The position numbers were made by a program, and so were the translations under genes. Source: Candidatus Zixiibacteriota bacterium (lineage in GTDB: Bacteria > Zixibacteria > MSB-5A5 > WJJR01 > JAJRUJ01). From it: a DNA stretch of 64,000 nucleotides. Positions 38,873 to 47,871 of the stretch are shown piece after piece. The notes under the pieces were generated by a model. The model ran no database searches. It was not told where the DNA came from and saw nothing but the letters and a program-made list of their open reading frames with translations. Location of the stretch: assembly GCA_024277855.1 (NCBI GenBank), contig JAJRUJ010000101.1, positions 1-64,000 of the forward strand, read 5' to 3'. Every line of letters starts with the position of its first letter. The stretch's first letter is position 1.

Positions 38873-38898
38873 CTTATTTGGCAATATCGCCAAATAAG
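38873..38898. promoter_or_regulatory. Palindromic operator of the ars island (probable ArsR site)
   Basis: Perfect 10-bp arms CTTATTTGGC and GCCAAATAAG around a 6-base centre, 48 bases upstream of the first gene of the minus-strand island, in the divergent region shared with the sigma-54 activator gene. Size and symmetry suit an ArsR dimer. It could also affect the divergent gene. Confidence 0.75.
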
Positions 38899-38972
38899 CA
38901 ATGTAAAGCAACCATATACTTGGACAACAATTATCAATCTATATTATGAGCCGAATAATTCAAAATAATGAC

Positions 38973-38986
38973 TGAGACATGTCTCA
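38973..38986. promoter_or_regulatory. Palindrome TGAGACATGTCTCA in the leader of the sigma-54 activator
   Basis: A perfect 14-bp palindrome built of GAGACA/TGTCTC half-sites, with another half-site TGAGACA at 39009-39015, both upstream of the activator start at 39049. The same half-sites occur upstream of the peroxiredoxin (41256) and ferritin-like (49380) genes. Likely an autoregulatory site. Confidence 0.65.
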
Positions 38987-39048
38987 TATCGCGGAGCTTT
39001 GACGTATTTGAGACAAGTGGTTATCTTTCGGTGACCTTTGGAGGAACA

Positions 39049-40860
39049 ATGTCTGAGTCTGAATTGAAAATTTTATTTCTCAGTGGTGGAGATTGCACGA
39101 TCAGTGGGATGGCCCGGGGGATCCTGTCCACGACCGGCAAGTCTGCCGATAGTACGTGTGCCGGCATCGGCGGCGATTCGATATCCCCCGAAGCCGTGGC
39201 CGTCCTGCGCGAGCAACAGATTGACCTCTCCCCGCACAGCGGACGGACAATCGACGATCTCGCCGGGAAAACATTTGATCTGATCATTACTCTTGATAAG
39301 GATGCTTATGAGTATTGCCAAACGCCGGAGCCGGACAACAAAGGCGGGACGTTTGTCAAGGCCCCCTTGTTTATCGGGCGACCATCGCGGCTGTACTGGG
39401 ACTCAGGCGGTTATTCAAACTTTGATCGTGCGAAATTAATTACGATTCGAGACCATCTGCAACAGATGATCGAAACTCTGGTCAATACCGGGTATCTCTC
39501 CACGCTGATTGCGCATCGCCAGGACACTCAACGGCTGCTTGATTCGATGACCAACGGCGTGATCGTGCATGATAATTATCGCCATATTTATCTATTTAAT
39601 GAGGCGGCCGAGCGGATAACCGGCCGGAAACGCGAAGAGGTGCTCGGCCGCGACTGCCACGAGATTTTTGGCGGCGGCCTCTGCGGCGGGCAATGCTCGT
39701 TTCAACAAGAAAGAGAGACGACGCTTCAGCCCCACGACTACCAAGTAAAATTTACCGATGTGACCAACAACCGCAAGTTACTACAGTTGTCGATTTCGTC
39801 AATTGAGTCGGAACGTGATATTCCCGGCGGTGTGCTGGCCGCGTTCCGGGACATTACCGAAGTCAGTGACCTGCGCTGGCAATTACATGAGAAACGAAGT
39901 TTCCACGGGATGATCGGGGTTTCGCCGGCGATGCAGGAAGTATTCGAAACAATCCGCCAGGTAGTCAGCTCCGATTACCCGGTATTGGTTACCGGCGAGA
40001 GCGGTACTGGTAAGGAACTGGTTGCCAACGCGATTCATAATGAGAGCCGTCGCGCCGGCCGGGAATTTGTCCCGATCAACTGCGGGGCCTTGCCGGAGAA
40101 TATTTTGGAAAGTGAATTGTTCGGCCATGTGCGCGGGGCCTTTACCGGGGCAATCCGCGATAAGAAAGGCCGCTTTGAACTGGCCGACGGCGGGACTTTA
40201 TTCCTTGATGAAGTGGGCGAATTGACTCCGGCGTTTCAGGTGAAATTACTGCGGGTATTGCAGGAAAAGCGGTTTGAGCGGGTCGGCGGCGAGGAATCGA
40301 TTTCTGTCGATGTTCGGGTAATTTCGGCAACCAACCGCGACCTCCGACAGTTGATCAAAGAGGGGAAATTCCGCGAAGACCTCTATTATCGGTTGTGCGT
40401 CGTGCCGATCGAACTGCCGCCATTGCGGGAACGCCCGGAAGATATTCCTCCTCTTTTACAAAAATTTATTACCGATATTCGTAACGAAACCGGCAAACCC
40501 AAATTGAGCCTTGCTCCGGCCGCGATCGAACAATTGATGCGCTATGACTGGCCCGGAAATGTCCGTGAATTGATTAATGCCCTTCGTTATTCGGCAATCC
40601 GCCATGCCGGAGACCTGGTCGGAGCCGAGCACTTGCCGCCGGAGATTCGCGATGCCGACGGCCCGACTGTCTCATTCGAGCCGATTAATCTGATACCGTC
40701 GACACCGGCTGAAAAAAAATCCCGGAAACGTGGAAAACTTTCGATAGAAACCGTTGGCGAAGCGCTGTCTGCCGCCGGTGGCAATAAGGTCAAGGCCGCC
40801 AAGCTCCTCGGTGTCGGCCGGGCGACACTCTATCGCTTCCTTTCGGCAAATGATTTGTAG
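39049..40860 (+). CDS. Sigma-54-dependent activator with a degenerate ArsC/low-MW phosphatase sensor domain
   Basis: A 603-residue enhancer-binding protein. Residues about 6-145 form a low-MW phosphatase/ArsC fold (ILFLSGGDCTISGMARG aligned with Ars[32 protein letters not shown] aligned with [15 protein letters not shown]). The catalytic Cys is Ser12 and the P-loop Arg is Ile18, so it should be inactive and serve as a sensor. A PAS domain follows (about 165-285), then the AAA+ core (Walker A GESGTGKE near 315, GAFTGA near 362, Walker B DEVGEL) and a Fis-type HTH at the end (KVKAAKLLGVGRATLYRFL). ATG 39049 follows GGAGG. It is divergent from the arsenic island. The likely targets are discussed as a finding. 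Confidence 0.92.
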   Translation: MSESELKILFLSGGDCTISGMARGILSTTGKSADSTCAGIGGDSISPEAVAVLREQQIDLSPHSGRTIDDLAGKTFDLIITLDKDAYEYCQTPEPDNKGGTFVKAPLFIGRPSRLYWDSGGYSNFDRAKLITIRDHLQQMIETLVNTGYLSTLIAHRQDTQRLLDSMTNGVIVHDNYRHIYLFNEAAERITGRKREEVLGRDCHEIFGGGLCGGQCSFQQERETTLQPHDYQVKFTDVTNNRKLLQLSISSIESERDIPGGVLAAFRDITEVSDLRWQLHEKRSFHGMIGVSPAMQEVFETIRQVVSSDYPVLVTGESGTGKELVANAIHNESRRAGREFVPINCGALPENILESELFGHVRGAFTGAIRDKKGRFELADGGTLFLDEVGELTPAFQVKLLRVLQEKRFERVGGEESISVDVRVISATNRDLRQLIKEGKFREDLYYRLCVVPIELPPLRERPEDIPPLLQKFITDIRNETGKPKLSLAPAAIEQLMRYDWPGNVRELINALRYSAIRHAGDLVGAEHLPPEIRDADGPTVSFEPINLIPSTPAEKKSRKRGKLSIETVGEALSAAGGNKVKAAKLLGVGRATLYRFLSANDL

Positions 40861-40885
40861 CCGGAATCCGGCATTTCCCCGGTGA

Positions 40886-40900
40886 TGGCATACCGCTTGC
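40886..40900 (+). promoter_or_regulatory. Sigma-54 -24/-12 promoter, upstream of small conserved gene
   Basis: TGGCAT-ACCGC-TTGC matches the TGGCAC-N5-TTGC consensus with one change, and the spacing is exact. It lies 41 bases before the start of the small gene at 40941 and directly downstream of the sigma-54 activator gene. Confidence 0.6.
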
Positions 40901-40940
40901 TTTAGTCTGATCAGTGTATCAAAAGACCGTGGGCAAAAAT

Positions 40941-41144
40941 ATGTCAGCACCGTCAAATGAAAATATCCGTCGGGTCCTGGCGATTAGCCGGGAGATGCTG
41001 GCGCTCGCCGATGAGGGCGACCGCGACCGCAACGATTCGTCGTGTGCCATTTTATATGGTATTCTCCGTGACATGGCCTACCGTCTGCGCAAGTTGGCCG
41101 ATGAAGAATGCGCTAAACACAAAGAAGCCGACAAATGGGATTAA
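40941..41144 (+). CDS. Small conserved protein, function unknown
   Basis: A 67-residue, mostly helical, charged protein: NIRRVLAISREMLALADEGDRDRNDSSCAILYGILRDMAYRLRKLADEEC. It has two cysteines, one in the middle of the helical core and one near the end. The composition looks like a two-helix hairpin. I have seen similar ORFs in other anaerobes, but no function is known to me. It directly follows the activator gene and is preceded by a sigma-54 promoter-like sequence. Confidence 0.75.
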   Translation: MSAPSNENIRRVLAISREMLALADEGDRDRNDSSCAILYGILRDMAYRLRKLADEECAKHKEADKWD

Positions 41145-41255
41145 GGGACATTCGTCCCCAAATGGGTTTCCATCACACGGGTTATTTTTGTCCTCGAGCT
41201 TATCTTATATCTGCTACTAAACAATCCACCCTATTCGAATAGCGAACATCACAAT

Positions 41256-41281
41256 GTGTCTCGTTTCTTGCTATGAGACAC
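41256..41281. promoter_or_regulatory. GTGTCTC-N12-GAGACAC palindrome, putative enhancer of peroxiredoxin
   Basis: Perfect 7-bp arms (41256-41262 and 41275-41281). It lies 75 bases upstream of a perfect sigma-54 promoter, a normal distance for an enhancer-binding protein site. The half-site is the same as upstream of the ferritin-like gene and the activator gene, but spacing and orientation differ. Confidence 0.7.
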
Positions 41282-41356
41282 CTCTCGACGGATTGTGATT
41301 TTTGGCGCTTGCTGCAAACTATTACTTAACAGGGTGATAATCGCAATGATCGTCCG

Positions 41357-41371
41357 TTGGCACGGTCGTTG
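41357..41371 (+). promoter_or_regulatory. Sigma-54 promoter of the peroxiredoxin gene
   Basis: TGGCACGGTCGTTGC followed by T matches the -24/-12 consensus TGGCACGnnnnTTGCW at every defined position. The start codon lies 68 bases downstream of the -12 element. Confidence 0.9.
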
Positions 41372-41438
41372 CTTTATCGATGATGAGATTGAAAAAGAAA
41401 ACAAAACGGGACAACGAGTCCCACAGGAGGAAGATACA

Positions 41439-42026
41439 ATGAGTTTGGTCACCAGAGAAGCCCCGAAGTTTGCCACCGACGCTGTCGTCGGTCACGAGTT
41501 CAAGGAAATCTCGCTGGATGATTATAAGGGCAAGTGGGTCGTGCTGTTTTTCTACCCGTTGGACTTTACGTTTGTTTGCCCGACCGAGATCACGGCATTT
41601 TCCGACCACTACGACAAGTTTGCCGCCGCCGGTGCCGAGATTCTCGGTTGTTCGGTCGACAGCAAGTTTTCACACCTGGCCTGGGTAAACTTACCGCGCA
41701 ATCAGGGCGGCCTGGGCAAGATCAACTTTCCATTGCTTGCCGATTTGACCAAAGATATCAGCCGCGACTATGGCGTCCTGCTTGATGCCGGCATTGCCTT
41801 GCGTGGGCTGTATATCATCGACCCCGAAGGCAATGTGGCTTTCGAAGTCGTCCATGACCTGGGCATTGGCCGCAATGTGGAAGAAGTGCTCCGGGTCCTA
41901 AAAGCGATTCAGAAAACCCGCGAGACCGGCGAAGTCTGTCCGGCGAATTGGCACGAGGGCGACGACACGATGAAAGGCGATCCGGACGGCTCCAGGGAAT
42001 GGTTCGGCGCGCATGCGACGGCCTGA
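41439..42026 (+). CDS. 2-Cys peroxiredoxin (AhpC/Prx1 type)
   Basis: A 195-residue typical 2-Cys peroxiredoxin. The peroxidatic Cys lies in FFYPLDFTFVCPTEI, and the resolving Cys in TGEVCPANWHEGDD near the C-terminus. It reduces hydrogen peroxide and organic peroxides. I start at MSLVTREAPKF because AGGAGGAAG is placed correctly; the upstream frame crosses the sigma-54 promoter. It is the clearest target of the sigma-54 regulon proposed here. Confidence 0.95.
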   Translation: MSLVTREAPKFATDAVVGHEFKEISLDDYKGKWVVLFFYPLDFTFVCPTEITAFSDHYDKFAAAGAEILGCSVDSKFSHLAWVNLPRNQGGLGKINFPLLADLTKDISRDYGVLLDAGIALRGLYIIDPEGNVAFEVVHDLGIGRNVEEVLRVLKAIQKTRETGEVCPANWHEGDDTMKGDPDGSREWFGAHATA

Positions 42027-42093
42027 CCGTCGCCTGGGAAAATCCAGTCGGTTATTGTCCGACCTGAAAAAGAAAACGCGCACTACAATGATC

Positions 42094-42130
42094 GGGCGGG
42101 ATTGACCAAGGGCTATCCCGCCCCTTTCTT
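42094..42130 (+). terminator. Terminator after the peroxiredoxin gene
   Basis: GGGCGGGAT/ATCCCGCCC (42094-42102 with 42115-42123) forms a strong stem followed by CTTTCTT, an imperfect T-tract. Confidence 0.7.
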
Positions 42131-42149
42131 ACACTACGGAGGATTTACA

Positions 42150-42749
42150 ATGCGTTTAAAAAGTGCACTGCTGTTGGCCGTCATCACCGTGTTTATTGCC
42201 GGGTCGACCCTCGCCGCCGAGACCTACACAATTGATGGCGCCCATTCATCAATTAGTTTCTGGGTTCGGCATATGGGCCTCAGCAAAGTCCGGGGTAATT
42301 TTGGTGAATTTTCCGGAACGGTTGTTTACGACGCGGAAAACCCGACCAAGTCGTCGGTTTCAGTGACGATTAAAACCGCCAGCATCAACACCGATAACAA
42401 AGGCCGCGACGACCATCTCCGGAGTAAAGATTTCTTTGAGGCCGAGAAATATCCGGAAATCACCTTTGTCAGCGAGAAAGTAGAAAAAATCAAAGATGGG
42501 ATGGTGGCCCAGGGTATCCTGACGATGCATGGAGTGACCAAGAAAATCGTCCTGCCGTTTACCCTGGCCGGACCGATCGACGGCATGCGCGGCGAGAAGC
42601 GAATGGGTATCGAAACCGGCCTTAAGCTTGACCGCCAGGAATACGGCCTCGCCTACGGCGGGCTGATGAAAACCGGCGATCTGCTGATCGGCAACAAAAT
42701 CACGATCGACATCGAACTCGAAGTGGTCAATGCTGCTCCCGAGAAATAA
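42150..42749 (+). CDS. YceI family periplasmic isoprenoid-binding protein
   Basis: A 199-residue exported protein: signal peptide (to about LAAET), then the YceI lipocalin-like barrel, starting YTIDGAHSSISFWVRHMGLSKVRGNFGEFSG and ending EYGLAYGGLMKTGDLLIGNKITIDIELE. YceI-family barrels bind polyisoprenoids and are often induced by stress. GGAGGA precedes the ATG. It lies between the peroxiredoxin terminator and a 260-bp gap, with no clear sigma-54 promoter of its own. Confidence 0.9.
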   Translation: MRLKSALLLAVITVFIAGSTLAAETYTIDGAHSSISFWVRHMGLSKVRGNFGEFSGTVVYDAENPTKSSVSVTIKTASINTDNKGRDDHLRSKDFFEAEKYPEITFVSEKVEKIKDGMVAQGILTMHGVTKKIVLPFTLAGPIDGMRGEKRMGIETGLKLDRQEYGLAYGGLMKTGDLLIGNKITIDIELEVVNAAPEK

Positions 42750-43013
42750 GATAACTGCGTATGTCGTATCAAGCCCTCGGGGGCCTGCATAGTTGGATTT
42801 CAGAAACAGGGGGAGGTATATCCGACCCGGCCGACAGAATAATTACGATAAGCGATAATCTAACAGCATCTTAGCGACAAAGAGTGTAGAGCTGACGCGG
42901 CTCAATAATCGATATCAACATAGAGTGGTGACCAACCGTCAAGGTGGTAAGACCGTATATTTTAGTTTACATCGATAGATTTTTCTCGGGGATCGAAAGA
43001 AGGGAACGTACAG

Positions 43014-44105
43014 ATGCCGCTCAAAAAAATAGGTGATTTCAGCATCTCCTACCTGCAAATCCTCAACGAGAAGGGTGTGGTCGACGCGAAGCTTGAGCCA
43101 AAGCTCTCCGATGATGAATTGCATAAACTCTACCGGACGATGCTGTTGGCCCGCGAAACCGATGCCCGAATGTTGAAATTGCAGCGCCAGGGGCGGCTGG
43201 GCACATTCGGTCCGGGCACCGGTCAGGAGGCCGCCTTTACCGCCCCGATATCGGCCGCATCGGACGAAGACTGGATCGTCGGCACGTTTCGTGAACCGGG
43301 TGCGCGGCTTTTTCGGGGCGAACCGCTCTCACAGTATTTGGCTTACTTTAACGGCTACGAAGAGGGAAATACTTTCGATCCGGCAAAGCGGGTTTTGCCG
43401 ATGTCGGTCATTGTCGCTTCACAGACACTGCATGCTGTCGGCCTCGCCTATGCCATGCAGTATAAAGGTGAAAAAGATTCGGCGGTGATTACTTTTCTTG
43501 GCGACGGCGCCACGTCAGAAGGCGATTTCCACGAAGCGTTGAATTTTGCCTCGGTCTGGCAAGCGCCGGTGGTTTTCATCGTGCAAAACAACCAATGGGC
43601 GATTTCAACCCCACGGAAGATGCAAACTCGCGCAAAAACAATTGCTCAGCGGGCGGTGGCCTATGATATGCCGGGGATCCAGGTCGACGGAAACGACCCG
43701 CTGGCGATGTATCAGGCCACCAAAGAGGCACTCGACCGCGCACACGCCGGGGAGGGACCGACTTTGATTGAGGCGGTAACCTATCGGTTGATGATGCATA
43801 CAACTGCCGACGATCCGAAAAAATATCGCAGTGAGGATGAGGAAAAAGAGTGGTGGAAAAAAGACCCGCTGACTCGGTTTCGCGTCTACCTTGAAAATAA
43901 AGGCCTGCTCGACGAAAAGAGCCACGCCGCATTGGCAACCGAGATTAAGGCCTATATCGACGACGAGGTCAAGAAATTCGAGGCCGCCACCGATTGGCCG
44001 CCGGATATTTCATTCGACCATGTTCTGGGAACCAGGCATCCGTCAATTGAACGACAACGCACCGCTTTTTTGGCAAACCTCAACAAGGAGGCGGCCAATG
44101 GCTAA
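43014..44105 (+). CDS. pdhA: Pyruvate dehydrogenase E1 component alpha subunit
   Basis: A 363-residue thiamine-diphosphate E1-alpha. The TPP motif GDGATSEGDFHEALNFASVWQAPVVFIVQNNQWAIS is intact, as is the phosphorylation-loop region (YRLMMHTTADDPKKYR). It decarboxylates pyruvate or a branched-chain 2-oxoacid and passes the acyl group to lipoyl-E2. The heterotetrameric E1 form also occurs in branched-chain dehydrogenases, but the gene order pdhA-pdhB-pdhC-lpd favours pyruvate. The last bases overlap pdhB by 8. Confidence 0.9.
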   Translation: MPLKKIGDFSISYLQILNEKGVVDAKLEPKLSDDELHKLYRTMLLARETDARMLKLQRQGRLGTFGPGTGQEAAFTAPISAASDEDWIVGTFREPGARLFRGEPLSQYLAYFNGYEEGNTFDPAKRVLPMSVIVASQTLHAVGLAYAMQYKGEKDSAVITFLGDGATSEGDFHEALNFASVWQAPVVFIVQNNQWAISTPRKMQTRAKTIAQRAVAYDMPGIQVDGNDPLAMYQATKEALDRAHAGEGPTLIEAVTYRLMMHTTADDPKKYRSEDEEKEWWKKDPLTRFRVYLENKGLLDEKSHAALATEIKAYIDDEVKKFEAATDWPPDISFDHVLGTRHPSIERQRTAFLANLNKEAANG

Positions 44106-45078
44106 GTTGAATATGGTGCAAGCGATCAACCTGGCGCTTACTGAGGAAATGGCCAACGATGAAAATGTGATCGTGCTGGGTGAGGATGTCGGAGTTGATG
44201 GTGGTGTTTTCCGGGTGACCGACGGCCTGCACGACAAATTCGGCGAAAAACGCGTAATCGACACGCCGTTGGCCGAGTCGGCGATTGTGGGGGCGTCGAT
44301 TGGTATGGCAATGGCCGGCTTACGACCGGTCGCCGAAATGCAGTTTTCGGGTTTTTCATATTTGAGCATCCCGCAACTTGAGGGTAACGCCTCGCGAATG
44401 CGGGCGCGTACAATGGGAAAATGGACTTGCCCGCTGGTCCTGCGCATGCCGTACGGTGGCGCCGTACGGGCCTTGGAGCACCATTCCGAAAGCCGTGAAG
44501 CGATGTATGCCACCATCCCCGGGGTGACGGTGGTGATCCCGTCGGGTCCACGCAATGCGCGGGCGTTGATGCTCGCCGCAATCCGTGACCCGGACCCCGT
44601 AGTATTCATGGAACCGAAACGCTCGTACCGTGCCTTTCGCGAGGAAGTTCCCGAAGAAGAAGAAGTCCGTGAACTCGGCAAAGCACAGGTTGTCCAGGCG
44701 GGAACCGACCTGACGGTCGTCGCCTGGGGTGCAATGATGCGGCCAACACTGAAAGCCGTAGATTTAATACAGAAAAAACGCAACATTACCATTGAGTTGA
44801 TCGACTTGTTGACTATCGCGCCGATGGATGCGGACACAATTGTCGAATCGGTTAAGAAAACCGGACGGTGTGTGGTGGTGCAGGAAGCACCGCGATCGTT
44901 TGGTGCCTCGTCGGAGATCGTCGCCCGGATCAATGACGACGCGCTGTTGTATCTGGAAGCGCCGGTCGGCCGGGTCACCAATTATGACGTGGTCACGCCC
45001 TATTTCGGCCGGGAGATGATGTACTTGCCCGACGAACAACGAATCGCCCGTTCACTGGAAGAAACCCTCGACTTTTAG
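44098..45078 (+). CDS. pdhB: Pyruvate dehydrogenase E1 component beta subunit
   Basis: A 326-residue E1-beta with the pyrimidine-binding domain (MVQAINLALTEEMANDENVIVLGEDVGVDGGVFRVTDGL) and the C-terminal transketolase domain (DLTVVAWGAMM, IDLLTIAPMDADTI). Start ATG 44098 follows AAGGAGG and overlaps pdhA. It forms the heterotetramer with PdhA. Confidence 0.93.
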   Translation: MAKLNMVQAINLALTEEMANDENVIVLGEDVGVDGGVFRVTDGLHDKFGEKRVIDTPLAESAIVGASIGMAMAGLRPVAEMQFSGFSYLSIPQLEGNASRMRARTMGKWTCPLVLRMPYGGAVRALEHHSESREAMYATIPGVTVVIPSGPRNARALMLAAIRDPDPVVFMEPKRSYRAFREEVPEEEEVRELGKAQVVQAGTDLTVVAWGAMMRPTLKAVDLIQKKRNITIELIDLLTIAPMDADTIVESVKKTGRCVVVQEAPRSFGASSEIVARINDDALLYLEAPVGRVTNYDVVTPYFGREMMYLPDEQRIARSLEETLDF

Positions 45079-45087
45079 GAGGTCGTC

Positions 45088-46413
45088 GTGTACGAATTTA
45101 TTCTGCCTGATCTCGGAGAAGGAATTCACGAGGGCGAAGTGCTCAAATGGCATGTCGAGCCGGGTAATACTATTGTCGAAGATGATCCGCTGGTCGAAAT
45201 CGAAACCGATAAGGCGGCGGTGACCATCCCCTCGCCCAAGGGCGGGAAAGTCATCTCGACAAACGGCAAAGTCGGCGATACAGTCAATGTCGGGGAGGTC
45301 ATTGCGGTTATCGACGACGGCAGCGGCACAGCGGCCGCACCGGCAAAAAAGCCCGCCGAAGCAACACCGGTAAAAGAAACAGCAAAACCCACATCGGACA
45401 AAAAACCAGTGGAGCCGACAGTTGCTCCGGTGATCGGCCGTCCGGTCCCGGCGGCCCCGGCAACCCGGCGGCTCGCGCGTGAGTTGGGTGTTGATATTAA
45501 TTCCGTCCCTGCGTCGGGCCCCGGCGGTCGAGTAACGTTTGACGATGTAAAAAACTTTGCCGAGGGAAAACCCTCGGCGGTGCCCTCCGGCACTCCCGCG
45601 GAGAAGGCGGCCAAAACACCGACCGCCCCCGAAGCCGAGTTTGCCGCTCATGCGGCCTCGACAATTCCACTTTTGGATATCGAACCACTCCCCGATTTCT
45701 CTGTTTGGGGGCCGGTGGAAAAAGAACAACTGCGGTCGATCCGCCGTAAAGTGGCGCGCAAGATGGTCACCTCAATGGTACTCGTGCCGCACGTGGCGCA
45801 TATGGATGAAGCCGATGTCACCCTGCTTGAGGAATTCCGGCGCAACGAGAATGAACGCCGTCAGGGCAAATCGGACGCCAAGTTGACCCTGTTGGCATTT
45901 GTCGTCAAAGCGGTGACGGCTGGTTTGCGTGCCGCCCCCCGGTTTAACGCCAGTCTCGATGCGCTCAAAGAAGAGATCATCTACAAGAAATTTTATAATA
46001 TCGGCATCGCGGTCGATTCGGGTCGCGGGCTGATCGTACCGGTGGTCAAAAACACCGACCAGAAGAGTATCATCGAAATCGCGAACGACATTCGCGATCT
46101 GGCCACGCGCGCCCGGGAGGGCACGCTGGAAGTTTCCGAGATGCGCGGCGGCACCTTCACGATTACCAACATCGGGGTACTCGGCGGAACAGGGATGATG
46201 CCGACGATCAACTATCCCGAAGTCGCTATCCTGGGGATGGGCGGGGCAACGGACAAGCCGGTTGTGCGTGACGGGCAGATCGTAATTCGAAAAATGCTGC
46301 CGTTGACGATGGCATTTGACCATCGGATTGCCGACGGCGCGGATGCCGCGAGGTTTGTCACCGAGATGGTCCGGCAACTCTCGCATCCGAACATGTTGTT
46401 GTTGGAGACCTAA
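45088..46413 (+). CDS. pdhC: Dihydrolipoamide acetyltransferase (E2)
   Basis: A 441-residue E2 with a single lipoyl domain (lipoyl lysine in EIETDKAAVTIP), a Pro/Ala/Lys linker, a peripheral-subunit-binding domain (TRRLARELGVDINSVPASGPGGRVTFDDVK) and the C-terminal catalytic domain with its active-site motif DHRIADG. It transfers acetyl from E1 to CoA. The GTG start follows AGGAGG. Confidence 0.95.
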   Translation: MYEFILPDLGEGIHEGEVLKWHVEPGNTIVEDDPLVEIETDKAAVTIPSPKGGKVISTNGKVGDTVNVGEVIAVIDDGSGTAAAPAKKPAEATPVKETAKPTSDKKPVEPTVAPVIGRPVPAAPATRRLARELGVDINSVPASGPGGRVTFDDVKNFAEGKPSAVPSGTPAEKAAKTPTAPEAEFAAHAASTIPLLDIEPLPDFSVWGPVEKEQLRSIRRKVARKMVTSMVLVPHVAHMDEADVTLLEEFRRNENERRQGKSDAKLTLLAFVVKAVTAGLRAAPRFNASLDALKEEIIYKKFYNIGIAVDSGRGLIVPVVKNTDQKSIIEIANDIRDLATRAREGTLEVSEMRGGTFTITNIGVLGGTGMMPTINYPEVAILGMGGATDKPVVRDGQIVIRKMLPLTMAFDHRIADGADAARFVTEMVRQLSHPNMLLLET

Positions 46414-46443
46414 GCGGACGCAGATCGTCCGGGAGAATAGATC

Positions 46444-47859
46444 ATGGTCATGGGAAGTCTCGCCCAGGAAACCGAAGTCGCCATTATCGGCGGCGGCCCG
46501 GGAGGATATATCGCCGCCATTCGCGCGGCCGATCTCGGCAAGGAAGTCACGCTGATCGAAGAACGCGAATCGCTGGGCGGTGTCTGCCTGATCGAGGGCT
46601 GCATCCCGTCGAAAGCGCTGATCAATGCCGTGGATTTGATCGAGACGGCCAAACGAGCCAAACGGTTCGGCTTGAATTTCGGTGAAGTACAGACCGATTT
46701 GGACGGCCTGCGCCGCTGGACCGGTTCGGTGGTCGCGGCACTGACCAAGGGGGTCGCCGGTCTGTTGGAAAAACGCGGCGTCGAGGTCATTAAGGGACGG
46801 GCGCGGTTTGTCGGGCCAAACGAACTGGCGATTGAAGGCGGCGGAGTGGGCACAATCAATTTTAAACATGCGATCATCGCCACCGGCTCGAAACTTACCG
46901 AATTACCCCCGGGTTACGACCAGTCAGTCTGGAGTTCGGCCGATGCACTCAAATTACCCGAAATACCGGAAAAACTCCTGGTGGTAGGCGGCGGCTATAT
47001 CGGGATGGAACTGGGCCTGGTTTATGCCGGGCTGGGTTCCAAAGTAACGATGGTCGAATTTTTCCCGAGTTTACTGATGGGCGCCGATGCCGATTTGGTT
47101 GATGTCGTGGTCCGTAGCTGCAAAAAACGGTTTGCATCGATCATGGTCGACTCGAAAGTTGTCGGACTGGGAAAAACAGCGATCGGCTTTGCCGCAAATA
47201 TCGAACACAATGGTGAAACGAGCACACTGGAATTTGATCAGGTGCTGGTCGCAATCGGGCGTAAACCAAATACCGACAATCTCGGATTGGAAACCATCGG
47301 GATCACCCCGAATGAACAGGGACGAATCGAAGTAAATACGGAAAACCGGACCAGTGTGCCGCATATCTTTGCGATCGGCGATGTTGCTCCCGGCCCGATG
47401 CTGGCCCATAAAGCCAGCCGCGAAGCCAAAGTCGCCGCCGAGGTCATTGCCGAATATAATGCGGAGTTCGACAACCGGGCAATTCCTGCTGTCGTCTTCA
47501 CCGATCCCGAACTGGCTTGGGCGGGCCTGACCGAGCGTGAAGCCGAGGAACAGGGCCGTAAAGTAAATATCGGTCGGTTCCCGCTGACCGCCCTGGGGCG
47601 GGCGCGCACGATGGGCCGCACCGATGGCCTGGTCAAAATCATCTCCGACCCGGAGACAAACCTCGTCCTGGGTGTCGGAATGGTCGGGCCGCATGTTTCG
47701 GAGTTGATCGCCGAGGGCACGCTTGCTTTGGAAATGGGCGCAACGTTGGAAGATTTAATGGTGACCATTCACCCCCATCCGACACTGTCCGAGGCAATCA
47801 TGGAAGCCGCCGAGGTCGCCGCCGGGATGCCGGTCCATATTAATCCCCCGCGTAAATAA
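46444..47859 (+). CDS. lpdA: Dihydrolipoyl dehydrogenase (E3)
   Basis: A 471-residue flavoprotein. FAD motif IIGGGPGGYIAAIRAADLGKEV, redox disulfide GGVCLIEGCIPSKAL, NAD motif VVGGGYIGMELGLVYAGLGSKV and the C-terminal active-site His in TIHPHPTLSEAI are all intact. It reoxidises lipoamide with NAD+. The disulfide context CLIEGC differs slightly from the more common CLNVGC. Confidence 0.95.
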   Translation: MVMGSLAQETEVAIIGGGPGGYIAAIRAADLGKEVTLIEERESLGGVCLIEGCIPSKALINAVDLIETAKRAKRFGLNFGEVQTDLDGLRRWTGSVVAALTKGVAGLLEKRGVEVIKGRARFVGPNELAIEGGGVGTINFKHAIIATGSKLTELPPGYDQSVWSSADALKLPEIPEKLLVVGGGYIGMELGLVYAGLGSKVTMVEFFPSLLMGADADLVDVVVRSCKKRFASIMVDSKVVGLGKTAIGFAANIEHNGETSTLEFDQVLVAIGRKPNTDNLGLETIGITPNEQGRIEVNTENRTSVPHIFAIGDVAPGPMLAHKASREAKVAAEVIAEYNAEFDNRAIPAVVFTDPELAWAGLTEREAEEQGRKVNIGRFPLTALGRARTMGRTDGLVKIISDPETNLVLGVGMVGPHVSELIAEGTLALEMGATLEDLMVTIHPHPTLSEAIMEAAEVAAGMPVHINPPRK

Positions 47860-47871
47860 AGCGAATCACCA

